Shown: positions 51,731 through 63,757 of the stretch, in pieces
Layout of the letters: every line of letters starts with the position of its first letter
Position numbering within the stretch: the stretch's first letter is position 1
Assembly (NCBI GenBank): GCA_016806645.1
Contig: JACSYO010000570.1
Location: 2,929,001-2,993,000, forward strand
DNA length: 64,000 bases
Source of the DNA: Ophiodon elongatus
Taxonomy: Eukaryota > Chordata > Actinopteri > Perciformes > Hexagrammidae
Reading direction: 5' to 3'
Translations under genes and position numbers: made by a program
The notes under the pieces: generated by a model
The model's database searches: none
Told to the model about the DNA's origin: nothing
What the model saw: the letters and a program-made list of their open reading frames with translations, nothing else

Positions 51731-54700
51731 TCTGTGCGATATGCAGTTACAGGAAGCGTTTTTTTCCGACTAATACTTCCAATGAAATTTCCAATTAGCC
51801 CAGCACACATCGCAAATACCACCATCTCAGTGGAAACGCTCTCATATTAATGTGATTCTCATAACTTCATTTGGAGCCATTGCGCACTTTACATCCATCA
51901 TGGAAATTGAAACACAATTACGCCCCGTTTAAGGGTGATTCTTTGAAAATGAATTACGCAGGATTTTAAAAGTTATTCGACTGGTTTCTGGTTAGAACAA
52001 ACGACTACACAGCATAGTGGAGGTTTAGCCGAAAGAAGGTTTCTCCTCAGATTAGTTTGTACAGCTTTCTCTAAGTCAGGGCGTGCAATTGTTTCCCATG
52101 ACAGCCCCCCACCACCCACCCCCCGCCCAAACCCCCCTCCAGATCTAACTGACCAGTGAGGCTTGAATATTCTACTCTTTTACGAAAACACGTTGAGGGA
52201 AATCCGCACGTTACAGAACTAAGAAAGTAAAGTTTATGCAGCGCCACAAGTCAAAAAGTGTAACATTTTGTCTCGTCAAAACAAAAATTCCAAACGATGA
52301 TGAGTACTTGGACAGAACCTCTGTTTTTTTTCACCGTATAACTCTTGTGGCCGTGCGTAAAACATTGGTGCTGAAAGGACAGCGCGCACTGTCACCCAGC
52401 TCCGAACCTCTTCTCTTAACAGGAAATTCTCTGTGTTAACTCTGAAGAAATTCCGGTATAATGACAGACAGGTATTCTTAGTCGGAACAGAAGGAAGGCA
52501 AATTGTATCGACCAAAACGATGACAAAAACAAAGGATATTTGGTTCCTCTGGTGATTCACACAAGGATTATTTATCTTGGTTTTTTTTTGTATATCAGAG
52601 AGAATCGATCCAACTTCTTGGAGGTAGAATGAGATATCCAATAACATTGATCAGCTGTGTCATAGAATTGCTTTGCACGGAGAGTAAATCTGCCTTGAGG
52701 TTGCAGATTAATTTGGTTTTTTTGCTGCATGAGACCAGTGTAATGATTAGCATCATGGACATCAATGGTCAGTTTTGTAAGCAGGTGTGCAGTGGTTTGA
52801 GATATACATCCGCCAGACAATCCTGATTCTTAGCCCATTTATGACTAAGTGTGCTACAGGGAGAGTACATCTGTACACCTGGATCAGAGCCTGACCTCTG
52901 ACATGCTCGTGGAAGACTATAAAGAGAATATTATTTTACTATAAAAAATAGTAAAGTTTATCTTTACCATTAACATTAGTTCATATGTTATAATATACAC
53001 TAGCCCAATATAATGTGTGTAATATCGGTTTAAATGCACACTTAGAAGTGTATCTGACCATCTACCACTTTTAAATGGCAACTATTTAATTTATAAAAGA
53101 AATAACAGAATAAATACATATTTCTTTATATTCACAATAATATTCTGCAATAAAAGGCAAAAACTTCAGCAGGGGGCGCCATTCTGCAATGACTGCACAT
53201 GACAGTAAAATCCTCCAAATGTTCATTTTTGTACTGTCACATACCTCTTGAGATAACAAACACTGAGCCTGCTTTGTGGATGGGTTCTGCTCTTGAAACT
53301 GTTCTGCATAGATGGAAAATGAAAGTGCTTGTAATAAGACCACAAAATAAAATGAAAGAAAAACTAAATATTTTCTGCTTTTAAATGGCGAGTTAATACA
53401 AAGTAAGGTTGGTATTTTCATAACTGTCAGTATTGTTATATGTAATGTCTTGGAGATCAGCAGCAGTATAAATTATGAACAGGCATTTATGGTCATGCAG
53501 TTGTTTGACCATGTCACATGTGCAACTATGTTATCCAACATGTGTGAGTCCATGAGTCATGTTCTTATGGTAAACCTCACACATGTGGTGTGGTGGTCAC
53601 TGTCTTCAACATGCTGATTTTTCTCATTCTACTTTCTCTCCTGAGCAGTTGTATTTTCCTCTGCAAGACTTTCTAATTCATTCATCACAGGAGGATGTGG
53701 TCATCTTCCCATTTACATGCCTCTTTTTTTCTGGATTACTTGTTCTCAAAAAGCGAGTCCTTTTCTGATGTTGGCCACAGCAAAGGACATGCTACTGTGA
53801 TCAAGGATGTTAAAAGTATTTTCACTGAGGATCAATTAAACTGACTGTAGATGGTTGTAACTTTTTTTAAATCCTGGACCAACAACAACACAGTTTAAAT
53901 TATGTAAAAATAGAAAACATGTACTTTCATTTGCTGAAAGGAATTCATGTCCCACCAAAAATAAGCTTAGTTAACATGCGCAGTAAAGTTCAAGCTTATA
54001 AACTGGTACTCTTCCATCTTTTTTTGAGTTTGAATATACTTATTTCCCATTGAAACATTACATATCACTGTTCTGCCTGTGGTATTCATGCCAGACTTTC
54101 TCGCCATGTGTTTTTGGTCATAGAACATCCATAGGACAGATTTGTGTTCTCTGGATTTCATCCTTCTCTTTATCTCCCCCTCCTTGGACTTTCTGCAGAT
54201 GGTTGGCTTTTACCTTGCTATAACTTGAGCTGGGTGTTAATTGAAAGTGTTGAATACTGACATTTTAAATACCTGTGAAGAAGCACAGAGTTTATAGTTA
54301 GATACAGCTGTAAAGGAAATATAGGATATGTGTAGTTGGCAAGCAGCTGCAGAGAAAAGGAAGTACATTTGATAGCTTAAGAGTACCCTTGTTTTCTTGT
54401 AGCAACCGATAGCTAACACAAAAGCGGTATCCTCTTCCTGTTTAGGTTGCACAATGGTTATTCTATAACATCATATGACACACGATGGACAGTTTAAATA
54501 TAAATGATTACGATTGATGCAGCAGAACCAAAGATATTGTCTTTTTTAATCCATGCATTCTTCTTATTGGCGCCTACATTACCCACAATGCCACTCGACC
54601 ACCAACAGTTCGGGACACGCTCTGTCCTTAAATAAGCGTATGTATTCTGTCAGATGCGTGACTGCAAAACGCGACTGAAACTTCTCCTGTGTTAACACGC

Positions 54701-54996
54701 ATCAGATCTCACTTCCAGTTTAGCCCCTAATTCAGTTCAGCCCTTACGGCCACAGTGATAGTAAGTCATTTTAATATCTAACGTACATGACAGGCACTAA
54801 GATGTGTGTTCATCTGCAAATTCAAAAGAAATTTCATGGCTTACTGAACAAATTATTAAAGGCATTTTACTCGTGTAGTAGGGGAACATAGGACGCAGGC
54901 ACAATTTGGCCAATCAAGGTGAGAGCACCTCAATCATTAGGTACAGGTGTGTCAGCTTCATTCCTCCTCCTGTGCTTCCTTGGTAAGCCAAACAAA
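51731..54996. other. Intergenic stretch upstream of alkal2
   Basis: AT-rich sequence with the G-rich motif at 52105-52137. Open frames on both strands (52236-52439, 52276-52647, 53086-53421, 54237-54452) show no family resemblance and no splice context. No gene is recognisable. Confidence 0.5.
52105..52137 (-). promoter_or_regulatory. G-quadruplex-type motif upstream of alkal2
   Basis: The plus strand has C runs at 52105-52110, 52115-52117, 52119-52124, 52126-52128 and 52132-52137. The minus strand therefore has five runs of at least three G with loops of one to four bases. It lies about 0.4 kb upstream of the inferred alkal2 first-exon region, on the coding strand of that gene. Confidence 0.6.
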
Positions 54997-56018
54997 GGGT
55001 ACATCCCAAGTCTCTCTGGGTAGATCCCATGGGTACATCCCAAGTCTCTCTGGGCACATCCCAAGTCTCTATGGGTACATCCCAAGTCTCTCTGGGTACA
55101 TCCCAAGTCTCTATGGGTACATCCCATGGGTACATCCCAAGTCTCTATGGGTACATCCCATGGTTACATCCCAAGTCTCTCTGGGCACATCCCAAGTCTC
55201 TATGGGTACATCCCAAGTCTCTCTGGGTACATCCCAAGTCTCTATGGGTACATCCCATGGGTACATCCCAAGTCTCTATGGGTACATCCCATGGTTACAT
55301 CCCAAGTCTCTCTGGGCACATCCCAAGTCTCTATGGGTACATCCCAAGTCTCTCTGGGTACATCCCAAGTCTCTATGGGTACATCCCATGGGTACATCCC
55401 AAGTCTCTATGGGTACATCCCATGGTTACATCCCAAGTCTCTCTGGGCACATCCCAAGTCTCTATGGGTACATCCCAAGTCTCTTGGCATCCCAAGTCTT
55501 CTGGGTTTTGGTACATCCCAAGTCTCTCTGGGTACATCCCAAGTCTCTATGGGTACATCCCATGGGTACATCCCAAGTCTCTATGGGTACATCCCATGGT
55601 TACATCCCAAGTCTCTCTGGGCACATCCCAAGTCTCTATGGGTACATCCCAAGTCTCTATGGGTACATCCCATGGGTACATCCCGAGTATCTATGGGTAC
55701 AGCCCATGGGTACATCCCAAGTCTCTATGGGTACATCCCAAGTCTCTATGGGTACATCCCAAGTCTCTCTGGGTACATCCCAAGTCTCTATGGGTACAGC
55801 CCATGGTTACATTCCAAGTCTCTCTGGGCACATCCCAAGTCTCTCTGGGTACATCCCAAGTCTCTCTGGGTACATTCCAAGTCTCTATGGGTACAGCCCA
55901 TGGTTACATCCCAAGTCTCTCTGGGCACATCTCAAGTCTATATGGGTACATCCCAAGTCTCTCTGGGTACATCCCAAGTCTCTATGGGTACATCCCATGG
56001 GTACATCCCAAGTCTCTT
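54997..56018. repeat. Minisatellite with 21-bp and 13-bp units and a 131-bp higher-order repeat
   Basis: The basic 21-bp unit is GGGTACATCCCAAGTCTCTAT, with the last A replaced by C in about half the copies. A shortened 13-bp unit, GGGTACATCCCAT, alternates with it. Variants start GGGCAC or GGTTAC, or have ACAGCCC. From 55052 to 55444 three consecutive 131-bp blocks (unit lengths 21-21-21-13-21-13-21) are identical as far as I can read. The following block is lengthened to 174 bp by an irregular piece at about 55482-55510 (CTTGGCATCC, CTTCTGGGTTTTG). None of the units contains a stop in the forward frames, which makes the long artificial open frames of 306-359 codons. Confidence 0.97.
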
Positions 56019-56230
56019 ATTTGTGAATTCCTCGCTCCTTGCTTGAACCGGAAGTTGTTCTGCGCCGCCATATTGACAGCCGTCCCAAAGCTCTTATTTC
56101 TGCTCTGAGGTGCGAGGAGCGAGGAGGGATCTCTGAGGAGCCATGAGCGAGGATGCACAAGAGCAGCCTTTCAGGAAGTTTTTTAACGGCCAACACGCCC
56201 CCTCATTGTTCATCAGTTATTTGATTAGAC
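56019..56230. repeat. Probable mobile-element end flanking the minisatellite
   Basis: Immediately after the array comes GAATTCCTCGCTCCTTGCTTG and, about 70 bases on, GAGGTGCGAGGAGCGAGGAGG, an imperfect inverted pair built on CTCGCTCC/GGAGCGAG. The same CTCCTCG-rich style is seen at 19955-20110. The minisatellite may have grown inside or beside such an element. Confidence 0.45.
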
Positions 56231-58708
56231 TCTGCAACTGATCAGACTGATCATATTTTCCTCAACGTCACTGGAGTTTCATACCACAGTGAAGACAGAT
56301 CACATATGAAACTCAAGTTTTATGTTTGATTTATTATCTGATTCACCATTTGGTTTAAATATGTTTACTGTAGGTCTGAACAACAAAAGGACCACAAACA
56401 ACTTTCTTCATTTATTAGAAAGAATTGTCTTTTCATGAGCTGTTATTTTCCCCAATAACTTTTATTATAGATACAATTAAAGTCAGACAGAGCGGGAGAG
56501 ACGAAACACTTTATACATAATTTATTGTCATTTCCATTCAGTCACATGAGGCTGTTAATGCCGGAGTGTTTGGTTTGATGAGTTATATCATTTCAATTTC
56601 CCCCTAAACATTGAGCCTAATAAATTATTTCCAGTGTTCAAGAGAAACCATAATCATATTCTGGGTTATTTAATACTTACTTCACAATCAGAATTTTAAA
56701 ACATACAGACGCAAATAATTAATAAATAAGACAAACACATTCAGCCAGTATAAATCGGTCCTGCGTTTATAAGCAGGACACAAAACACAGTATAAATAAT
56801 CACTGCAGTTTGTTAAACAGGTAACAGGCTACAGAGAGAAAACATCTCTACTCTGGCAGTGATGATAACTGTCTTTATTAGTACAGTTCACATGTGTGCA
56901 GACACAAGCTGTTAAAGCTGATCCAGCTGGGATCAACTGGGATCAGCTGGGATCAGCGGCCACCGTCTTCAGAAACAGACGTCGTCACGTGACGCTACAG
57001 AGGAAAGGACGTCTCATTTCTCTTAAAACATTTCCTTGTTTCCTCTCTCCTTGCATGAAAAGACACAAGTGAGGGAAATGTGGATGCAATTAAGAGACTT
57101 GTGATGTACCCACACTCTTGGTGTTTCAACTAGGATTATTTAATTGTTCGGGTAATGTAGGGGTGTAAATACACCTTTTTTATTTTATGTAGATACAGAT
57201 TTTGTTGGATTTCTTTCTGCAGAATGATGCCCTTTTCCCAGCAGCCATTTTGGCATGCTAGGTATAGGCTCAGCACAGGTGTGATTGATAACATTAATTA
57301 TGGCCCTGTTTTATTTAGGTTGGCCAGGGCCTTGGAATTTTGCATGCTTGCTCACTGGAATGGTTGTGATACATTAAATAAAATGGGACCATAATTAACT
57401 TTATCAATAAGCACCTGTGTTTACCCTGTTAAGTCATGTAATAAATATCTGCTTTGAAAATGAACTATTGATTTTAAAACATGGGTCTGCCAATAATGTT
57501 TTTTTTCTTTTGTAAAGGGTCTTAAGACTTTAAGAGTAGTGGCAGTGGTAAGGTATAAGAATAGCTAATTAATATTAAGCTGTGTTTTGAGATTAAAGGG
57601 AAAGAAATTATGATATTTTCAACCTATCTGAGTTAAACGCCTGCAGCTCTTGCTTATTTCTTCTGGTGCGCAGCTGCAAATCCGTTGTTCTTGCTACATC
57701 CAGTGACGTGACATTGTTGGATGCAAGGAAGAACAACAGAGTGTCTCTTCAGCTTTAGTAGCCGCGGGGCTCAATGCCATTCAATGACGGCAGTGTTCTC
57801 TTCGCTTGTGTTACGTTTCCAAAAGCAAAAATGGCATCCCAAAATAAGAGCAGAAGATGTTATGGACGAGTATTTTTTTTATAGCGTGTACATTTTGTCG
57901 TGTTTTGGCTGATTTTGATATTCAGCCAGCGAAAAGCCGCTAAAGCTGCAGCTGCAGCGTGGAGGATATGGTCGGCAGGGACCCTCCAGAATCTGAGCTG
58001 ACGAGAGCAAACACCAACTGACGGAGCCTTTGCCCTCCGATGCCAACCGAAACGTTCTGCTGTAATGAATGGGAGGGCAGTGAGGGCAGTTTTTTGGGAT
58101 GTTGTCGCCGCCGACAAGCCCGAGAGAGCGAGCCATGTGTGCGTTACTATGCATGAAAGTTTTCCTCCTCACAGGGACAGTGGAGACCTCCTTCAGGATC
58201 GTGAAGATGAAATGGAAAAGACAATTAGGACCAGAAGGGCGGATTTGGAGCAATTTATTGTATTTTTCTAATTTAATGGTCTGTCTCTGAAGGCGTAAGA
58301 TCCACCAATGAGATGCAGCTGCTCAGCAGGCACAAAAGAGAGATACAGCGGGAAAAAGTAGCGCAGAGAGCTGGCATATTTTCACATCTTATTCTGTGAA
58401 TTAAGGATTCATTTATTTAGACCAAACCAGTTTCTTATTGTTGGAACTGTGGATAGACATACCAAGATGTGTTGGCTGAGTTTTATGTTGTTTCTGTCGA
58501 GTTTGAATGAAGTGTGTTTTACGATGAGTTTACAAGGCAATTAAGCTTGTCTTAGTTCGGAGTAATAGAGAAACTTGAAATCAGAAGGTGTATGGTTGCA
58601 ATTTTCTGTTAAGGTGTAAGAAGATTTCCTTCATTGACATTTTGTGAGTTAATTTACGCGCAATGCATCGCTCATTATAACACTGAATTTATTTCTTCAG
58701 TGGACAAC

Positions 58709-58751
58709 ATTTACCATCAGCACTGATTGGACATCAGTGTTGATGGTAAAT
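58709..58751. repeat. Hairpin: 19-bp arms, 5-bp loop
   Basis: The arms at 58709-58727 (ATTTACCATCAGCACTGAT) and 58733-58751 are inverted copies with one C/T difference, which would be a G-U pair in RNA. The loop is TGGAC. Confidence 0.85.
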
Positions 58752-59009
58752 TAAAAAAGGGGGCAAAATATCTCCTTAAGATGAGCTGTGTTCAATTCAC
58801 AGGCAAGTGCTGGTTGCCATTCAACTTACAATGTTTATTTTACATGTTACATGTTACTCATTGTGTTTTTGTAGATTTAGTATAGTGTTAATTTACAGTT
58901 TTATGTTGTTTTAGTGCTGTGGCTGGTGTTGGCCTCCGTTCACGGGAGCAGCTAGGGAAGAAGATCTGCCTGCAGGGCTCCACTGAGTTGCTCCCATAGT
59001 AGTTCACCT

Positions 59010-59400
59010 GTTAAATGGTGGTGATATAGCTTCTTACTTGCAGATAACTGAAGAGATGGTTGCTTGAAAATGCATATTCCCTTTCTAATGCTTTAATGTC
59101 ACTAATCCCATCTCATTCTCTAGTTGCCCAAATACAATCAATCCTTTTTAAGCCCATTTTAAAGGCCCTGTCAATTTGATTTGGGATAAAGTCAGGGTCT
59201 CCTTTAATTTCCCTCATCATTAACAATTCTTTGGTAATTTTTAAATTCCTCTTAACTTTATTCCAGGTATTTTTAACCCTTAAATTTCCAATGTTTTGTG
59301 TCTGTTTTCAAGATTTTTTAAAAAGATTTTTTAAGATTTTCCCAATTAGCAATGGAAAGTTCCCCCCTCTTTAATTGAAATAATTCATATAGTCCTCCAT
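59010..59400 (-). mobile_element. Degenerate LINE fragment, C-terminal end of ORF2-like protein
   Basis: On the minus strand from about 59289 to 59116 an open frame reads NTWNKVKRNLKITKELLMM, REIKGDPDFIPNQID, then RAFKMGLKRI. After a frameshift near 59100 it continues DIKALEREY...SNHLFSYLQVRSYI to about 59013. This order (MMREIKGDPDFIPN, then a K/E-rich piece, then FxYLQxR.Y) is what I know from the region after the reverse transcriptase in L1/Tx1-type elements of fish. No catalytic reverse-transcriptase box is present in this piece. Confidence 0.65.
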
Positions 59401-60060
59401 CTTAGTTGTGAGTTTTCATTCAGTCATGTGGGTAGGTTTTTTAGCATAGTAATAATTCTGCAACCCAAGCACATTGCTGTTGTTGTTCTCTCTCTTTGTT
59501 GTCTAATCATTCATAATTATTTTTATTTATGTATATTGTTATTCTTTTTTAAAACAATTTATTATAAATTATCTGGTTTTAGCTTTTTTTTTTTTTTTTT
59601 TTATAATTCCTCTTTAAGACTTGTATACTTGTCCATTTTTGGTTGAAATGTATTTTGTAAATGAATGGGTTCAACCAAGATATGAAAGGTGAATGGGGGT
59701 CAATGTGACAGCAGGAATGTGAAGGGAGAAAGGAGGAGAAGGAAGATGGAAGAATGAATAGCTGAAATATGAAAGAGAGAAGCGTGAGTGAGAATTTAAG
59801 AGGATTGGAACTGAAGAAATGAGAAGGGATTTAAGTTTTTATCACTGTGGTGAAAAATAAACAAAAAATAACAAACAAATAAAAACTTGTGATGATATTG
59901 TTTATGGTTCTCCATGGCATTAGTAGGAGTTTGGTTATTTGGCTGTTGGGGCAAAAGAGGGGGTTTATCTTGTCTGACAGTAAGCTTCGATATCAAAGTG
60001 TATTTATGTCACAGCCTAGTCAAGTGTCACATACAGGTGTTTCATATTATGTTGGCTGAT

Positions 60061-60171
60061 CAGTCATCTCTTTAAGACATGAGTATGTGCAAGCCATCAG
60101 TCATCTTTTTATGACATGAGCATGTGCAAGTCATTAGTCATATTTTTATAGCATAAGCATGTGCAGGCCGG
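60061..60171. repeat. Three tandem 37-bp copies
   Basis: Consecutive 37-base units start CAGTCATCTCTTTAAGACAT, CAGTCATCTTTTTATGACAT and TAGTCATATTTTTATAGCAT, each followed by a GAG/AAG-CATGTGCAGG-like end. The copies differ at several positions, so the array is old. Confidence 0.85.
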
Positions 60172-61279
60172 GCTTAATTGACACATCCCAGAAAGATGCA
60201 GGATGGAACCAGGAGTTGTAGTGAGGGACAGTTATCCAGGTTGAACAACAGAAAAGAGGACAAAATAACACAAAATACCAAGTTGTCTGAAGGTTCTGAA
60301 GAAATTTCATATGCACCTGCCAACAATGATGATTCAAAATAAATTATATTGTCAAAATGAAAAATGAGTTCATTTACTGGGGAGAATTACAATCAAGCAA
60401 GAACTTTAAATCTGAGCCAACAAGAAATGTGTTCCTCATCCAGCGCAGCAAAATGGAGGCAAGCAGCAGCTGTTGCTGGATTAGAGATTAGAAAAATACA
60501 TATTTTCTGCAATCATTATTAATCATTATAAACTGACAAGGTGATTAATATAGCTTTATATTGGGACATACGTTTAAACAGAGGACATCTAGGAACTCTA
60601 TCTCCTTGTGTTAAATGTTCACCATTCCAGCATGTCATTCAGTTATTAAATAGGCCTTCAGTAGTTATAATTGGGCTACTTGATGACTAAAGCATTTAAA
60701 ACATTGGTACTCAACAGAATCACAGGGGCAGCTGTTAAAATAAAAGTAATGCTATGTTTAAACTAAGCAACAAAGCAACAAAACAGCCAAGCGTGGCCAC
60801 CTACATTGTCGCTGAGTCGCAGTTGAAGTGCCGCTCAAGCGCTCATTGACGATGTTATGTCCTTAAATATCTCTGGGAACTGGTTAACAGCAAGAATTAA
60901 TTTGTCTTGCATTTTTTAGACGGAATGGAACAGGAATGTGGGGAAAGAGTAGGCGACCAGAAATGGTGAAACAAAAACATATGATTGGTTGACCCTTCAC
61001 TGCGTCATTGGAGTACTGAAAAAAGTTTAGGCCGCCTCAACTTTGATTTGTAACGCGTCATGTCCTTCACACAGTGACAATGTCGGGTGTTTCAGCTTCA
61101 TGCTATTGACTTCCATTCAAAATTAATTGTAGCCTGTTGCTTTGTGGCTCGTAGTGTGAACACAGCATTTGGCTGTAAATCTTAGATGTTTTCAGAAACA
61201 GGGGTATTTATATGTAAATTTATGAGCATAAGTCTTGTAAGTTTTCCTGTGACAACAATATAAGCAAGCTGTGACTGTT

Positions 61280-61320
61280 GTTTGCTAATGCGTTATCTAA
61301 CAGATAACGCATTAGCAAAC
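61280..61320. repeat. Perfect hairpin: 19-bp arms, 3-bp loop
   Basis: GTTTGCTAATGCGTTATCT at 61280-61298 is followed by AAC and then its exact reverse complement at 61302-61320. The flanks (ACTGTT to the left, AGTTAC to the right) extend the symmetry imperfectly. Confidence 0.95.
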
Positions 61321-61369
61321 AGTTACCTATGGAGTCTACACATCTAGTATATACAGAGCAACATTAGGA

Positions 61370-61700
61370 GTAATTTGGAGTCCTGTTTCTGGCCACCGGA
61401 CAAATGTAAAATGATTCACTCTCCTTTTAGCTTTATTTTACTTTAAACTCCTGCAAAACAATATCGGGCTGTTGAGCCGCTAAATGATCAGCTATTAGCT
61501 CGTCACTACCTGTGTTTTTCTGCTGTTTGGTGCTGGACAGTTAATCTTCAGCGCCTGAAAACAGCTGCCTGCTGCAGTTAAAAACAAAGCTATAAGAGCG
61601 GTGAAAGTGAACCCAGACAGTAAATTTGTTGGTCGGAAAACCACAACAACAAGCTTATTATGGCTAAAACGTTAAGCTGAGGGGGACTGCATCGGTGGTA
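61370..61700. repeat. Second copy of the 30340-30640 repeat family, opposite strand
   Basis: Read on the minus strand it contains AGCTAAAAGGAGAGTGAAT, TCCGGTGGCCAGAAACAGGA and CCAGCACCAAACAGCAGAAA, related to segments at about 30430-30620. It extends further than the other copy and has no open frame of note. Confidence 0.5.
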
Positions 61701-63697
61701 ATTCTCTGAGGGTTTGTTACTACAAGAAACGCCTTTCATATTATAATTATTACAACTGCTTTAACAAAAATATTTTACATATGACATTTTTAGAAAAGGT
61801 CTGGGGCGCTGAGAATAATTTCTAAAACGCAGAAGAGCTGCTCCTGCTCCTAAAGACAAATTAACAGAAAACAGACAAATCCATATTAAATGCAATCACC
61901 CCTATTTATTTATTTATTTTTACAATTGTAATCTAATAGGAATTCAAAACCACACACTACTCCTCCACTCCTGGTTGGAGAAAATCCACAAATGTAAAAT
62001 ATTTTTCCTCTTCCTAAGATCCACGTGTTTGTTATTAGAGTTTGGAGGCCAATACGGTGGAATGAGAGTGGAACTAGTGTTCTTTAACACTTTGTATCTT
62101 CAGACAAACCAACGTGTGTGTTGCTTTATTATGGTTGAGAGTTGATGATATCTGGGACTCTGGTCAGTACAACATGTGCAACCTCCATCTGGCATGCCTT
62201 CCACTCCACTGCAGCTAGAAAAACACATTGGGAGGTCAATTTAGGTCAGGCCCTGAAAATATAATATATCTCTCATTTAAGCAACGCATTCATCACTCAT
62301 GTCAAAATACACAAAGAACATTTGATTCCACACAGCGTAATGTGTTTTTAAAAAAAAACCTATTCTTTCCTCTACATCATAGTGGACTAGCTCACTCCTC
62401 AGGACACTTTAGCTGTCAGTGTAATTGGTATAAGTGCAGTGTGCATTGACTGTAGAGACATTGGCACAGAGTCAACCACTCTTTTAGTTGATTTGAGATT
62501 TTTATTGTCCGTTGACAAGGATTGGGGATCTGAGTATTGCCTAGTTAAGTAGTATGACAGACGATTGCTGTGAAGACCAGTAAATGCACAGTTTTCTCCA
62601 TGCAGCCATGCACGATCAAAGAGAACCAACTGCCAGCCCGCCAGCCCATCTTCCTCGTTAGGGCACCTCTGTACCACAAAACGTATATGGAGTATTATTA
62701 GCAACTTCTATGTTGACTTCTCTAGGTCACAAATTAAAGCAAAAACATGAAGAAATGAGTGAAGAAACGTAACAAATGTAAAAGCTTCCATACTGCACTT
62801 GGAGTAGAAAAAGCACAAGTGTAAAAATAACATTAACGATGGTTTCATTCCATTGGGGCTCATTAAACTGTGCCAGTAAGACCTGTCCTGGTGAATGTGA
62901 ATAAAATGCAGCTGTTGTTCATGTTATTAAATAGACCTGTGTACTCTTTGGGCTATTCCAGACCTATTATTGGGGCGTGGAGAGCAGGAAATTTAGTCAC
63001 AAACTCGGCTCATTTGGTTAGTGTTTTGCCACGTTACGATGGTGACTGTGTCAGCCGAGACTCGGCTGAGAGGCTGGACGGGCTACACATTGGTCCCCAA
63101 CAGATTGAGGCTTGTCGTTTTTCACGAAGAAAATTATGTCGTTGGGAAGGAGGTTGAATGTAAGAATGTAAACAAACAATGATGTGTGCCAAATACTGGC
63201 TGTCTTGTGTTTGGAAAATCCTAAAAAAGAAAAAACAAACAATTGTCACCTGTCCTCTGTTTATAAGGAAAAAAAACTTCCTCAGGTCAGAAATTTGAAT
63301 ACAAATTTTGGACCCCATTTAGACTTTGTGTACCATGGGCAGATTTGATAGCTATTGCATATAAATAAAGATAAGTGTGAATGTAGAAGCAAGACAAAGG
63401 TGTTATTGCATCCAGCACTCCACAACTGATACGAAATATTCACCACCTGAGTGCAAGTAAGCGGTCTGTGAAAAAAAGAAAAGCCTCTACAGGGCCTGTT
63501 TCCTTGAATAACGGCAGCTGAAGTTAAAATTACACATTAGCCGTTATTTTCCCTGTCTCAGTAAATGACACAATTTCAGCAATTTAATGAGTTCACGCTA
63601 CTACTGTTCAGCTGGTTTTCACTCAAAGCAATAATTGATTTGAGTTTGAAAGACAACTGTGGCAACATATTGAACAGGAAACCGGACAACGTGATAT

Positions 63698-63701
<4 letters not shown>

Positions 63702-63754
<53 letters not shown>

Positions 63755-63757
63755 TTC
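63702..63757. repeat. (CT)n microsatellite
   Basis: A CT dinucleotide tract with two TTT interruptions, giving the Ser/Leu-rich part of an artificial open frame at 63565-63948. Confidence 0.95.

Noticed and set aside
54947..56108. Three overlapping open frames of 306-359 codons (GYIPSLSGYIPSLYG-type repeats)
   Set aside because: They are the minisatellite read in all three frames. The units contain no stop codon in any forward frame, so long frames arise automatically. No family, splice or start context.
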